Positions 36,788 to 45,770 of a DNA stretch of 64,000 nt are shown here, piece after piece. Positions within the stretch are counted from its first letter, which is position 1. Every line of letters begins with the position of its first letter. A program made the translations under genes and the position numbers. The notes below the pieces were generated by a model. That model had not been told where the DNA came from and made no database searches. It was given only the letters and a program-made list of their open reading frames with translations. Origin of the DNA: an uncultured Sulfolobales archaeon (GTDB taxonomy: Archaea > Thermoproteota > Thermoprotei_A > Sulfolobales > Acidilobaceae); NCBI GenBank assembly GCA_937921695.1, contig CAKZTZ010000001.1, positions 95,932 to 159,931 on the forward strand. Reading direction: 5' to 3'.

Positions 36788-37186
36788 TTGGTTAAAACTA
36801 TCTATACTCCAAACGCCCCCAAGCCTATAGGACCCTATAGTCAGGGTGTTGTTGCAGGCTGCTTCCTCTACGTTTCCGGGCAAATACCCCTAGACCCATC
36901 TACAGGATCCATGGTTGAGGGGGATTTTAAGGCTAAAGCTCTCAGGGTTCTCGAGAATGTTAAAGCTATAGTTGAGGCTGCCGGCGCCTCCTTAAGGGAT
37001 GTTGTTAAAGTAACTGTTTACATTAGAGATATCAGGTTGTTCCAGGATTTCAACGAAGTATACTCCCAATACTTCCCCGAAAACCCTCCAGCTAGGGCTG
37101 TAGTTGAAGTCTCTAATCTCCCGAGAGGCTCGGACTTAGAAGTTGAAGCTGTAGCTTACGTGTGCCGTGAGGCTGAAACTTCTTGA
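36788..37186 (+). CDS. ridA: RidA family enamine/imine deaminase
   Basis: This 132-residue protein has the YjgF/RidA signature: [20 protein letters not shown] at the start, [34 protein letters not shown], and [20 protein letters not shown] with the conserved active-site Arg. RidA hydrolyses the reactive 2-aminoacrylate and enamines released by threonine/serine deaminases. It starts with TTG seven bases after GGAGGGTG and its stop overlaps the ilvA-like gene, so the clean-up enzyme and its source are made together. Confidence 0.95.
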   Translation: MVKTIYTPNAPKPIGPYSQGVVAGCFLYVSGQIPLDPSTGSMVEGDFKAKALRVLENVKAIVEAAGASLRDVVKVTVYIRDIRLFQDFNEVYSQYFPENPPARAVVEVSNLPRGSDLEVEAVAYVCREAETS

Positions 37187-38406
37187 GCCTTGGGGGGCTC
37201 GCGGCTAAAATAGTGGAGTTGAGCCGTGAGGCTTTAACTGTAGTCCGAGAGTATACTCATTTAACGCCTTTATCGCCGAGCGCCACCCTCTCGAAACTAT
37301 CAGGGGCTAGGGTCTACTTGAAATACGAGAACCTCCAGAAGACTGGGAGCTTCAAGGTTAGAGGTGCTCTCTATAAGGTTTTCAAAGTTAAAGAGGGGGC
37401 TAGTGGTGTCGTAGCAGCCTCCGCCGGGAACCATGCTCAGGGGGTTGCTTATGCGGCTTCAATAATGGGTATGCCTTCAATCATAGTTATGCCTGAGTAT
37501 GCTAGCATACCTAAAGTTGAAGCTACTAAAAGCTATGGGGCTGAAGTAGTCCTCTATGGTAAAATATATGATGAGGCTTACAGTAAGGCCCTGGAAATAG
37601 CTGAAGCTAGGGGCTTCGAGTTCGTGCACGCCTTCGACGACATAGACGTTATAGCTGGGCAGGCTACTCTAGGCCTTGAGATCACGGGTCAACTCCAGGA
37701 TTTCGACGTTATACTAGTGCCTGTGGGCGGTGGAGGCTTAATATCTGGAATAGCTAGTATTGTTAAAGCTAGGAAGCCGGGGGTTAAAGTTATAGGTGTG
37801 GAGCCTGAAGCAGCCCCCAAAATGCTATACTCCCTAAAAGCGGGGAGGCCTGTCTCAATAGAGCCTAAGTATAGTATTGCTGACGGGCTCATAACTAAGA
37901 AGCCTGGGGAGCTCACGTTCCAAATAGTTTCAGAGCTCGTAGACGACATTGTTACTGTGAGCGAGGAAGAACTCTCTGAAGCCATATACCTGCTACTTGA
38001 GAGGAAGAAGACCCTAGTTGAGGGGGCGGGGGCTGCTAGCGTTGCAGCCCTCATATCGGGGAGGGTTAACGTTGAAGATAAGAAGACTGTAGCTATACTC
38101 AGCGGGGGCAACATAGACATGACTGTTATAAGTAAGGTTATCCTGAAAGGCCTCTCTAAAGCTGGGAGGGTTGTTAGGATAACAGGCTACGTCCTAGACC
38201 GGCCGGGCCAGCTTAAGAGAGTTCTAGAGGTCATAGCATCCCATAGGGGTAACATTATAGATGTGCAGCACGACTGGAGCGACCCTAAGATCCCAGCATG
38301 GCACGCTAAAGTCACTATAATGTTTGAAACCCCCAGTATTCAAGCTACAAACAAGATACTCGAAGACCTCCTCAAAGAGGGCTATGAGTTTAGTTTAGAG
38401 GGCTGA
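37183..38406 (+). CDS. ilvA: Threonine ammonia-lyase (threonine deaminase) with ACT-like tail
   Basis: This 407-residue PLP enzyme has the PLP lysine in [15 protein letters not shown], the turn [19 protein letters not shown], and the glycine-rich [21 protein letters not shown] short C-terminal domain beyond residue 325 ([20 protein letters not shown]) is ACT-like and may sense isoleucine or valine. The start TTG overlaps the ridA stop. It makes 2-oxobutanoate, the entry to isoleucine, or deaminates serine. Serine/threonine racemase is less likely given the ACT tail. Confidence 0.88.
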   Translation: MSLGGLAAKIVELSREALTVVREYTHLTPLSPSATLSKLSGARVYLKYENLQKTGSFKVRGALYKVFKVKEGASGVVAASAGNHAQGVAYAASIMGMPSIIVMPEYASIPKVEATKSYGAEVVLYGKIYDEAYSKALEIAEARGFEFVHAFDDIDVIAGQATLGLEITGQLQDFDVILVPVGGGGLISGIASIVKARKPGVKVIGVEPEAAPKMLYSLKAGRPVSIEPKYSIADGLITKKPGELTFQIVSELVDDIVTVSEEELSEAIYLLLERKKTLVEGAGAASVAALISGRVNVEDKKTVAILSGGNIDMTVISKVILKGLSKAGRVVRITGYVLDRPGQLKRVLEVIASHRGNIIDVQHDWSDPKIPAWHAKVTIMFETPSIQATNKILEDLLKEGYEFSLEG

Positions 38407-38409
38407 TCT

Positions 38410-39312
38410 TTGGCTAAAATATGCATAGTAGGCATGGGGGCTGTGGGGGGGCTCCTAGGCTTCTTCTCTTCAAGAGGGTTGGGAGAACCCGTATATGCTG
38501 TTGTGAGGAGGAGTGAACATGCTGAGAAACTAAACGCTGGAGGCATAAGCTTAGAAGGTTTAATTAAGGGGAGCTATAATGTTAAGGCTGGCTTAAAGCC
38601 TCCGAGGGAAGGCTGCGACTACTCTATCATAGCTACTAAAGCCTATGACGCCCCTAAAGCCCTAGAAACTGTAGCGCCATACTCTAAAGTCCTAGCAGTA
38701 GCTTGTAACGGCTTCGGCCCCCTGGAAGCTGCCGCCAGCCTCTCTAAGCCAGCCCTCGGAGTCATAGTTGATTATGGGGTAACACGAGCCTCAGACAATA
38801 GGGTTGAAGTTAGAGGGTTGGGATCCCTAACTATAGGCCCCCCTAGAGGCTCGCCGGGAGAGTCTATAATATACGCTGAAACCCTAGCCAGTATAATGGA
38901 GCTGGGAGGGGCTAATGTTAGAGTTGTAGGCGACATAGAGCCGTGGAGGTGGCTAAAAGCCGCTGTCAACGCTGTTATAAACCCTATAACGGCAGTTACT
39001 AGGAAGCCTAATAGTATTGTTTTAGATGAAAGATTGAGGCCCCTAGTGGAAGGTTTAGTCGAAGAGGTTACCCTTATAGCTTCAAAGCTAGGCATAGTTA
39101 TGCCCTTAGAACCTCTAAGCTACGTGTATGAAGTAGCTTCTAAGACTAGGAACAATAAGTCTTCCATGCTAGCTGACGTTGAAACCGGGAGGAGGACTGA
39201 GATAGAGGAGATAAACGGATACATAGTTAGGGTAGCGGAGAGTCTAGGTTTAGAAGCCCCATACAATAAGATTCTATACTCCCTAGTTAAAACCTTAGAG
39301 GCCGGCATTTAA
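38410..39312 (+). CDS. panE: 2-dehydropantoate 2-reductase (ketopantoate reductase)
   Basis: This 300-residue NADPH-dependent reductase makes pantoate for coenzyme A. The cofactor site is at the N-terminus (CIVGMGAVGGLLGFFSSRGL). The catalytic Lys region is WLKAAVNAVINPITAVTRKP, and the end MLADVETGRRTEIEEINGYI is the conserved substrate-binding region. It starts three bases after ilvA and 15 bases before panB, so panE and panB are the tandem pantoate genes. Confidence 0.93.
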   Translation: MAKICIVGMGAVGGLLGFFSSRGLGEPVYAVVRRSEHAEKLNAGGISLEGLIKGSYNVKAGLKPPREGCDYSIIATKAYDAPKALETVAPYSKVLAVACNGFGPLEAAASLSKPALGVIVDYGVTRASDNRVEVRGLGSLTIGPPRGSPGESIIYAETLASIMELGGANVRVVGDIEPWRWLKAAVNAVINPITAVTRKPNSIVLDERLRPLVEGLVEEVTLIASKLGIVMPLEPLSYVYEVASKTRNNKSSMLADVETGRRTEIEEINGYIVRVAESLGLEAPYNKILYSLVKTLEAGI

Positions 39313-39327
39313 AGGGGGTGTCGGAGC

Positions 39328-40170
39328 TTGAATAAGGTTACTGTGAGGGATATTGTGAAACTTAAGGGTGAGAGGAAGATAGTCATGGTGACAGCCTACG
39401 ACTACCCAACTTCTAAGATTGTTGATGAGGCTGGAGTAGACATTATACTAGTTGGAGACAGCCTGGCCATGGTTGTCCTAGGCTACCCTACAACCCACGG
39501 GGCTACAATGGTGGATATGGTAAGGCATACTGAGGCTGTGGCGAGGGCTAAACCTAAGGCTTTAATAGTTGGAGATATGCCCTTCGGCAGTTATGAGGAG
39601 GGCCCATCTAAAGCCCTCAAGTCAGCCATAGCGTTCGTGAAAGCAGGGGCTGAAGCCGTTAAACTTGAGGGGGGCAGCGAGTATGCTGACAGGGTTAAGG
39701 CTCTAGTAAATGCAGGCATCCCCGTTATGGGCCACATAGGGCTCACCCCGCAGAGATACCTTAAATATGGGGGTTACAAGCCTAGGGGGAGGAGGGTTGA
39801 AGAAGCTAGACAATTAATATTAGATGCTGAAGCCCTCCAAGAAGCAGGGGCTTTCTCCATAGTAATAGAGTTTACAGCCGCGGAAATAGCGGGCCTCATA
39901 ACTAGGAGGCTCCAAATACCTACAATATGCATTGGGAGCGGCCCCGACTGCGACGGCCAAGTCCTAGTTATACACGACATACTAGGACTCTCAGAACACA
40001 CACCCCCGTTCGCCAAGAAATACGTAGACCTGAGGAAGATAATAATGGAGGCAATATCTACATATGCGAGAGAAGTGAGGGAGGGGGTCTTCCCGGGACC
40101 TGAACACACTATAGTCAGGCTTAAAGAACCATTAAAACCCGAAGAACTCCAGGAAGAGGTTAAAAGTTAA
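39328..40170 (+). CDS. panB: 3-methyl-2-oxobutanoate hydroxymethyltransferase
   Basis: This 280-residue TIM-barrel enzyme adds a hydroxymethyl group to 3-methyl-2-oxobutanoate. The full family pattern is visible: MVTAYDYPTSKIVDEAGVDI, ILVGDSLAMVVLGYPTT, VGDMPFGSYE, VKLEGG, GHIGLTPQRY and TICIGSGPDCDGQVLVIHD. The upstream threonine deaminase gene may supply the branched-chain pathway that leads to the substrate. TTG start. The 3' third is A-rich. Confidence 0.96.
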   Translation: MNKVTVRDIVKLKGERKIVMVTAYDYPTSKIVDEAGVDIILVGDSLAMVVLGYPTTHGATMVDMVRHTEAVARAKPKALIVGDMPFGSYEEGPSKALKSAIAFVKAGAEAVKLEGGSEYADRVKALVNAGIPVMGHIGLTPQRYLKYGGYKPRGRRVEEARQLILDAEALQEAGAFSIVIEFTAAEIAGLITRRLQIPTICIGSGPDCDGQVLVIHDILGLSEHTPPFAKKYVDLRKIIMEAISTYAREVREGVFPGPEHTIVRLKEPLKPEELQEEVKS

Positions 40171-40238
40171 AGCCCGACAACCCCCATGTCTGGTTTAGAT
40201 TCTAACATTTAAGTTTCAAGCTCCCCCCAGGCTGTGGT

Positions 40239-41291
40239 GTGAATTGTTTGGGGTTTATCCATGGCTGTAGCGTTTACTATGACAGGTTTCTTGAAGATGC
40301 TGGGATACCTGTTGTTTTCGAGTGTACGGGGAGCTCTAAGATAGAGTCTCCGAGCAGCTTCCTCAACATAGCATCTGAGGCTTCAAAAATCCTCGGAGAG
40401 CTCCTAGGCTTAGAACTTAGAGTTCACAGTTTAAAACATTGGGAGTATATTGGGGGGAGGTTTAACTTATACGCTTTCAGCCTAGCTTCTAAAGAAATGC
40501 CCATAGGCCAGGTTAGAGTCGTGGAGACTGGAGGGGTTCTCGTCAACGTTTCCGGAACACTCTCCACCAGCATTTCTATGTTAACAGATGAAAACGTCTG
40601 GGATTCCCTAAAGTCCGGGGTTAGGCTCACAACAGGGTATAACATGGGGGTCACACTCCTCAAAGCCTCTAGAAGAGCGTGGCCTGAAGGGCAGAAAGCC
40701 ATACCGAAATACGTGATATACGCTGCTGAGGGGGTGCAAAACGTAGACCCTAAAACTTGGAGGCTTAAAGTTAAGGGAGAAGTTTCAAGAGAGCTCACAT
40801 TAACCCTAGAAGAGCTTGTTGAAACAAGTGAAGAGCTTGACGAGAGAGACTTCCACTGCGTCACAGGGTGGAGTGTTAAGGGTAACAAGTGGATTGGAGT
40901 TAGACTGGGAAAATTAGCCTCCAGGGCGGGGGTTTCTGGAGATGCGAAATGGCTCCTAGCCTATGGAGTAGCCGGATACTCAACAATAATCCCCATAGAT
41001 GAGGCTCTAAGAGAAGACTCTATAATAGCTGTGGGGCTAAACGGGGAAAAACTAACACCCGAGAGCGGATACCCTGCCAGGCTCTTAATCCCAAGACTCT
41101 ACGGGTGGAAATCAGCGAAGTGGATTAGGGAGCTCATATTCCTAAAAGAATACATAGATGGATACTGGGAAGCCCTAGCATACCATGAAAGAGGCCTTGT
41201 AGATGCTCAAGAGAGGTTTAAAGTTAGGAACCCTGAAATAGCTGAGAAAGGAGAGCTCCCGGGAAACCCGAAGCCTATAAAGCCTGGGTGA
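40239..41291 (+). CDS. Sulfite-oxidase-fold molybdopterin oxidoreductase with an extra N-terminal domain
   Basis: This 350-residue protein has a C-terminal molybdopterin-binding domain (about residues 165-310). The motif DFHCVTGWSVKGNKW contains the likely molybdenum-ligand Cys near residue 207; KLTPESGYPARLLIPRLYGW and SAKWIRELIFLKEYIDGYW match the family end. The N-terminal 150 residues (with a putative FECTGSSKIESPSS) are not recognised. No signal peptide or twin-Arg is visible, unlike secreted YedY-type enzymes, so a cytoplasmic location is likely. GTG start, close behind a CATTTAAG Box A candidate. Confidence 0.72.
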   Translation: MNCLGFIHGCSVYYDRFLEDAGIPVVFECTGSSKIESPSSFLNIASEASKILGELLGLELRVHSLKHWEYIGGRFNLYAFSLASKEMPIGQVRVVETGGVLVNVSGTLSTSISMLTDENVWDSLKSGVRLTTGYNMGVTLLKASRRAWPEGQKAIPKYVIYAAEGVQNVDPKTWRLKVKGEVSRELTLTLEELVETSEELDERDFHCVTGWSVKGNKWIGVRLGKLASRAGVSGDAKWLLAYGVAGYSTIIPIDEALREDSIIAVGLNGEKLTPESGYPARLLIPRLYGWKSAKWIRELIFLKEYIDGYWEALAYHERGLVDAQERFKVRNPEIAEKGELPGNPKPIKPG

Positions 41292-41371
41292 AGCATTATG
41301 CTAGAGCCCTACTGAAACTAGAGTTTTAAATATTTTAAACCTTTGAAACCCCCTCTCTCTAGGTGGTCTCG

Positions 41372-41848
41372 ATGAGTGCTAGTGAGGGCCTCTTAGTTAG
41401 GAAGATACGTGAGGGCACTGTTATAGACCATATTACTGCTGGTAGGGCTTTGAAAGTTGTGAGGCTCCTCGGCCTCGAGGGTTCCGGGTATACTATGGCT
41501 ATTGTTATGAATGTTGAGAGTAGGAAGCTTGGGCGTAAGGATATTGTTAAGGTTGAGGGCCTCTTCCTTGACGCTGAGCAGATTAATAAGATTAGCCTTG
41601 TAGCCCCACACGCCACCCTTAACATTATAAGGGATAGTGAGGTTAAAGTTAAACGTAAAGTAGAGCCCCCAGAGGTTGTTGAAGGCATACTCTCATGCCC
41701 TAACCCGACGTGTATAACTAGGAAGGGGGGTGAATACGTGGTTTCAAGGGTTAGACTCTCCTCTAGGGACCCCCTAACTTACCAGTGCGTCTATTGCGGC
41801 ACTATTATAGGTGAAGAGGATATTGTCAAGCTACTCACAGGATCTTAA
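41372..41848 (+). CDS. pyrI: Aspartate carbamoyltransferase regulatory subunit
   Basis: This 158-residue zinc-binding subunit binds nucleotides and tunes the catalytic PyrB. Blocks are LLVRKIREGTVIDHITAGRA, RKDIVKVEGLFLDAEQINKI, LVAPHATLNIIRDSEV and the zinc module CPNPTCITRKGGEY with YQCVYCGTII. ATG 41372 is chosen because AGGTGG sits five bases before it. The 3' end overlaps pyrC. pyrB itself is 4 kb away on the other strand. Confidence 0.95.
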   Translation: MSASEGLLVRKIREGTVIDHITAGRALKVVRLLGLEGSGYTMAIVMNVESRKLGRKDIVKVEGLFLDAEQINKISLVAPHATLNIIRDSEVKVKRKVEPPEVVEGILSCPNPTCITRKGGEYVVSRVRLSSRDPLTYQCVYCGTIIGEEDIVKLLTGS

Positions 41849-43121
41849 AGGTGTTTGCGTTGATAAACTAGCTACAAGCACTGGAATTAGAGAGGGTTCT
41901 TGTTTAGAGTTTAGTGGGGGCCTAGTTAAAGGGTTCTCCGAGAGCTCTAGGAGCTTCCTAGACCTTAGGGGTTTAGGCTCTATAGGGCTCCCAGGCATAG
42001 TTGACATGCACGTACACCTTAGGGGCTTAGAACTTTCTTATAAGGAGGATGAGGTTAGCGGGAGCCTAGCAGCTTTAGCTGGCTGCGTCACAGCTGTTGT
42101 CGACATGCCTAACACTAAGCCCCCATTGAAGACCCCGGAGGCTTTAGAGGCTAAACTTAGAGCTTTAAAGTCGGGCTCCCACGTCGACTACGGGGTTTAC
42201 GCCGGGATACCATATAGTGTTGAAGACCCCCAGCTCATGGCCTCAATGCCTATAGCTGGGTTTAAAGCTTACCCTGAAGATTTAGAGTCGCCCTCTAAAG
42301 TCCTATGTAGTGTTTTGAAAGCCGCAGAGTCTAGGGGGCTGCTTTTCATAGTGCACCCCGAACACCCTGAAATGTTGAAAACACCAGACTACGGGTTCGA
42401 CAGGAATAATAGTAGGCCCTGCTATGCTGAGGCTGCAGCTGTAGATGAGGTTTTAAAGCTAATATCAGAGTGCGGGTTTAAGCCCCGAGTTCACATAACG
42501 CACGCTTCGTGCCCCTCAACAGTATTGAGAGCTAAAAAATACGGGTTCACCGTTGATGTGACGCCGCACCACCTCCTCCTAGATGTTGATTCTTTCAAGC
42601 CCCTCAACAGTTTATGGTGTGAGTCTAAAGTAAACCCCCCGCTTAGGGGTTTAGTGGAGAAGAGCCTCCTCTGGAAACTCCTCTTAGAAGGCTATGTTGA
42701 CGCTATAGCTAGTGATCACGCCCCCCACGCTTCATGGGAGAAACTGTGGCTCCACCCTTCACAATGCTCCCCAGGCTTCCCGAGCCTTGAATTTTGGCCT
42801 GGGGCTCTCATGAGGATATTCGCTCTAATGAATGTTGAAAGCCTATATGCTAGGCTGACTTCCCTAGGGCCTTCTTCAATATTAGGCTTGAAGGGCTATG
42901 GGGGTTTAGACTCTGGGTTTAAAGCTAGCCTTTCAATATTCACCCCGGAGCCCCTAGAGTTTCACGGGGGCTCCTATTCTAAGGCTAGGATATCGCCCTA
43001 CTTAGGCTTTAAAACTTTAAACTGCCTAGCCTCGGTTATAAGGGGTAGACTATCATATTTTAAAGGTAGAGTGCTAGTAGGGGAGGGTTGGGGGGTGAAC
43101 ATGTTTGAGTTTAAAGGTTGA
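41823..43121 (+). CDS. pyrC: Dihydroorotase
   Basis: This amidohydrolase makes dihydroorotate. The first metal pair is in GIVDMHVHLRGLELSYKED, followed by VVDMPNTKPPLKTPEALEAK, a metal-binding HPEHPEM region, VTPHHLLLDVD and the catalytic Asp in AIASDHAPHASWEKL. The N-terminal strand domain is shortened compared with common dihydroorotases. TTG 41823 has AGGTGA eight bases before it and overlaps pyrI; GTG 41811 is possible. It runs directly into pyrD. Confidence 0.92.
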   Translation: MSSYSQDLKGVCVDKLATSTGIREGSCLEFSGGLVKGFSESSRSFLDLRGLGSIGLPGIVDMHVHLRGLELSYKEDEVSGSLAALAGCVTAVVDMPNTKPPLKTPEALEAKLRALKSGSHVDYGVYAGIPYSVEDPQLMASMPIAGFKAYPEDLESPSKVLCSVLKAAESRGLLFIVHPEHPEMLKTPDYGFDRNNSRPCYAEAAAVDEVLKLISECGFKPRVHITHASCPSTVLRAKKYGFTVDVTPHHLLLDVDSFKPLNSLWCESKVNPPLRGLVEKSLLWKLLLEGYVDAIASDHAPHASWEKLWLHPSQCSPGFPSLEFWPGALMRIFALMNVESLYARLTSLGPSSILGLKGYGGLDSGFKASLSIFTPEPLEFHGGSYSKARISPYLGFKTLNCLASVIRGRLSYFKGRVLVGEGWGVNMFEFKG

Positions 43122-44016
43122 AGTTGTAGGTTTAAATCTTAAAACACCAGTAATGAACGCTAGCGGGGTCCTAGAGTGGAGTCCCGAGGCTGCGAGGAGG
43201 CTCATAGATGCTGGGGCTGGGGCTGTAGTATTGAAATCAGCTACTAGGGAGCCTAGGAGAGGCTATGACTGGCCTAGAATAGTTAGGGCTTTCGGAGGCT
43301 ATATTATAGCTGTAGGCATAGCTAACCCAGGGGCCCTGGAAGTCTCTAGGATGATAAAGGGTTTCAAGGAAGCCTCCGGGGGGGCTCCAGTAATAGCTAG
43401 TGCTGCAGGCTTCAGCCCTGAAGACTTCCTTGAAGTCGCAAACCTCCTCGAAGATGGGGGGGCTGACGCTGTAGAGTTGAACATGAGCTGCCCACACTTC
43501 AAAGGCGGGGGCATAGAGCTAGGCCAGGACCCGCAAACAGTCTACAGTATAGTTAGGGATGTATCTGGATCCCTCAAAATCCCTGTTATAGCTAAGTTGG
43601 GGGTAGCTGATAAGCTTGTAGATATTTCTGTTAAAGCCCTAGAAGCCGGGGCTAAAGCCCTAACCCTAATAAACACTATAAAAGCAATGAAGATAGATGT
43701 TTACACTAAGAAGCCTGTCTTAAGCAACAAAGTCGGGGGCCTCGCAGGGTCTGCAATACACCCGGTAGCTGTAAGAGCAATATATGATGTTTACAGGGAA
43801 ACTAGAGCTGAAATAATAGGGGCTGGGGGGGTGAGAGACTGGGAAACAGCAGTGGAAATGATACTAGCAGGGGCTAGAGCAGTCCAGGTAGGGGCAGCAC
43901 TAATAGATAGGGGGGAGGCTGTAATAACGGAAATAGTTAGAGGCTTAGAGAAATACGTTTGGATAGAAGGGATGAAAAACATAGGAGAACTCATAGGCCT
44001 AGCACACAAAACATAA
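43105..44016 (+). CDS. pyrD: Dihydroorotate dehydrogenase (class 1B catalytic subunit type)
   Basis: This 303-residue FMN enzyme oxidises dihydroorotate to orotate. Motifs are LKTPVMNASGVLEW, VVLKSATREPRRG, VELNMSCPHFKGGG with the catalytic Cys, IPVIAKLG, and the FMN phosphate loop IIGAGGVRDWETAVEMILAG. The Cys base marks class 1. The partner electron-transfer gene pyrK is not adjacent. TTG start, five bases after GGGGGTGA and overlapping pyrC by 17 bases. Confidence 0.93.
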   Translation: MSLKVEVVGLNLKTPVMNASGVLEWSPEAARRLIDAGAGAVVLKSATREPRRGYDWPRIVRAFGGYIIAVGIANPGALEVSRMIKGFKEASGGAPVIASAAGFSPEDFLEVANLLEDGGADAVELNMSCPHFKGGGIELGQDPQTVYSIVRDVSGSLKIPVIAKLGVADKLVDISVKALEAGAKALTLINTIKAMKIDVYTKKPVLSNKVGGLAGSAIHPVAVRAIYDVYRETRAEIIGAGGVRDWETAVEMILAGARAVQVGAALIDRGEAVITEIVRGLEKYVWIEGMKNIGELIGLAHKT

Positions 44017-44253
44017 GTAATACCCTGGAAAGCCCGACTAAAAACTAAACTGGGGAGTACGAGAGACAATAGGCATTTAAATCTTAACAAGAGAAAATCA
44101 GTAAGGGGCTCATAGTGAGAGGTGAACCTCCCGGAGAATCCCCACTTATAAACCTTTATCCAAGACCCGCCGGCACAACTTCAATAAAAGATTGTAGCTT
44201 CTCAACACTATCTCTTTCAGGGGCTGTGAGTAGTGTAAACTAGGGGGTTAAAC

Positions 44254-45486
44254 GTGAAGTTTGAAGGGGTAAACCCCGAGTTTGTTGAAACGCTTAGAGC
44301 CGGAGGAACACTATACATGGAGAGGTACGCTGAACTCCTAGACTCTATCCAGTACAACAACCCCCCATACATCCAAGTAGACATGGAGAAATACCTCGGC
44401 ATACCCCAATCTTCAATATCAAGACTCCTATCAACCCTAAGAGACCAGGCTAAGGTCAGGATAAGGGGAGATTATATACATAGAATGCTAGACCTCAGAG
44501 TACTCATACTATCCTTCGATGATAAATGGATAAAAAACACGCCCCCCCTAGTAGACTGGATATCCTCAGCAGCCAACACTTTCAGAGGAGCAAACATAAT
44601 ATACAGGGTCCCCAAAGATAGTGTAGAAGATACTCTGGAAACATTGAAAAACATATTAGGAGAGCCTACTGAAACACTGATAATAGAAGACGCCCTCCTA
44701 GCAAAGCCAAGCATAAAATACTACTTCTGCGAGATAAAAGAAGAACTAAACCCAATAACAGCATTCAAATACAACGAAAAACACCCAGAAGTACCACCAC
44801 GACTAATATCCTTCGCGGAGAGAGAAGGGCAAGTATTAAGAGACAGCATAGACTCGGAGCTAATAGCCCAGTTTGAAGCACACGCAGTATATGCACTACA
44901 AGTAATAACAGAACAACTATCAAAAGCGAAAGTAGCTAAACCTAAGAGAAAAGCAGAGCTACACCTGAAACACGTAATTCCAGCACTGAGAGGCTCAAGG
45001 GTAATGTTCCTAGATAAGGATACTCTAGCCCTATACATGACCATAACAACAAGCCAGAATTGCGCGGCACACATGGCCAGAATACTAGCAACATATCCGT
45101 ACGCGGCAAACATAGGTAAGGCTAGGGACGGGAAACTATTCGTAGTGTTAGGAGGGGTATTGAAAGCAAGGCTACCGGACATAATGAGTTTAATAGGTGA
45201 TATGTGCCTGGTAGACTCTATCAGAGCAACAGTAGTAGCTCTAGACGGTATGACTATCAGGCAGTATTTCCCATACAGGAACTTCGACTCTGAGAATAGG
45301 AGGTGGGAGTTTAAATATGCAGCTCTAATAACGTTAGAGAAAATGTCTAGCCCAAGGTTCATGTCGCCGGATAAAGGCTATATTTACGAGTGGGATAGAA
45401 ATGCTTATATTGATAGGTTGAAGGAGAGTATGGGTGAGGATTATGTTAAGGAAATACTGGACATATTAAAGCGGAAAAAGCCTTAG
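44254..45486 (+). CDS. Large winged-helix protein, crenarchaeal, function unknown
   Basis: I do not recognise a named family for this 410-residue protein. Residues 35-80 form a likely winged helix: IQVDMEKYLGIPQSSISRLL followed by STLRDQAKVRIRGDYIH. The remaining 330 residues have alternating helices and strands with no membrane segment or enzyme motif. It starts with GTG, five bases after GGGGGT. The frame is A-rich throughout. It lies between pyrD and pyrB, so a regulatory role in pyrimidine synthesis is conceivable but only positional. Confidence 0.7.
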   Translation: MKFEGVNPEFVETLRAGGTLYMERYAELLDSIQYNNPPYIQVDMEKYLGIPQSSISRLLSTLRDQAKVRIRGDYIHRMLDLRVLILSFDDKWIKNTPPLVDWISSAANTFRGANIIYRVPKDSVEDTLETLKNILGEPTETLIIEDALLAKPSIKYYFCEIKEELNPITAFKYNEKHPEVPPRLISFAEREGQVLRDSIDSELIAQFEAHAVYALQVITEQLSKAKVAKPKRKAELHLKHVIPALRGSRVMFLDKDTLALYMTITTSQNCAAHMARILATYPYAANIGKARDGKLFVVLGGVLKARLPDIMSLIGDMCLVDSIRATVVALDGMTIRQYFPYRNFDSENRRWEFKYAALITLEKMSSPRFMSPDKGYIYEWDRNAYIDRLKESMGEDYVKEILDILKRKKP

Positions 45487-45497
45487 TATCAACATGC

Positions 45498-45632
45498 TTA
45501 GAACGGGTCAAAGTCCGGGGGTCCCTTAGGCCCGTCGGCCTCCGCGGCCCCGAGGGTTAATAGTATGAGGGCTAGTATTATGGGTAGTAGCCTGAGGGCT
45601 ATGGGGGTTAGCCTGTATAGGGTGAGTTTCAT
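45498..45632 (-). CDS. 44-residue secreted or membrane peptide
   Basis: This frame is too short for routine calling. It starts at ATG with GAGGTG eight bases before it. The peptide has a basic N-terminus (MKLTLYRLTPIALR), a hydrophobic stretch of about 15 residues (LLPIILALILLTLG), then AAEADGPKGPPDFDPF and stop. That is the shape of a signal peptide followed by a short acidic, proline-rich mature part, or a membrane-anchored microprotein. It lies 139 bases downstream of pyrB on the same strand, with an ATATTTG-type element in between. Confidence 0.65.
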   Translation of the reverse strand: MKLTLYRLTPIALRLLPIILALILLTLGAAEADGPKGPPDFDPF

Positions 45633-45770
45633 CTTACTTTCACCTCTTGATGGTCATTTGCATGGGGCTCCCTCTTTTTCTGTCTTGTAGTTTTCGCTTC
45701 TTTGTTTTTCAAATATAGTTCTTGTTTTTGTTGTTTCTTTTTTGTTGAATTGAGGTTTATAAAGGTCTAT

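Noticed and set aside
44017-44253. Possible structured RNA in the gap after pyrD
   Set aside because: Only a short GAGGTGAACCTC stem and two Box A-like elements were seen. No tRNA, box C/D or riboswitch pattern could be formed.
44721-45362. 213-codon frame opposite the winged-helix protein
   Set aside because: Antisense of a longer, regular plus-strand frame that has a ribosome site and HTH motif. The minus-strand frame lacks both.
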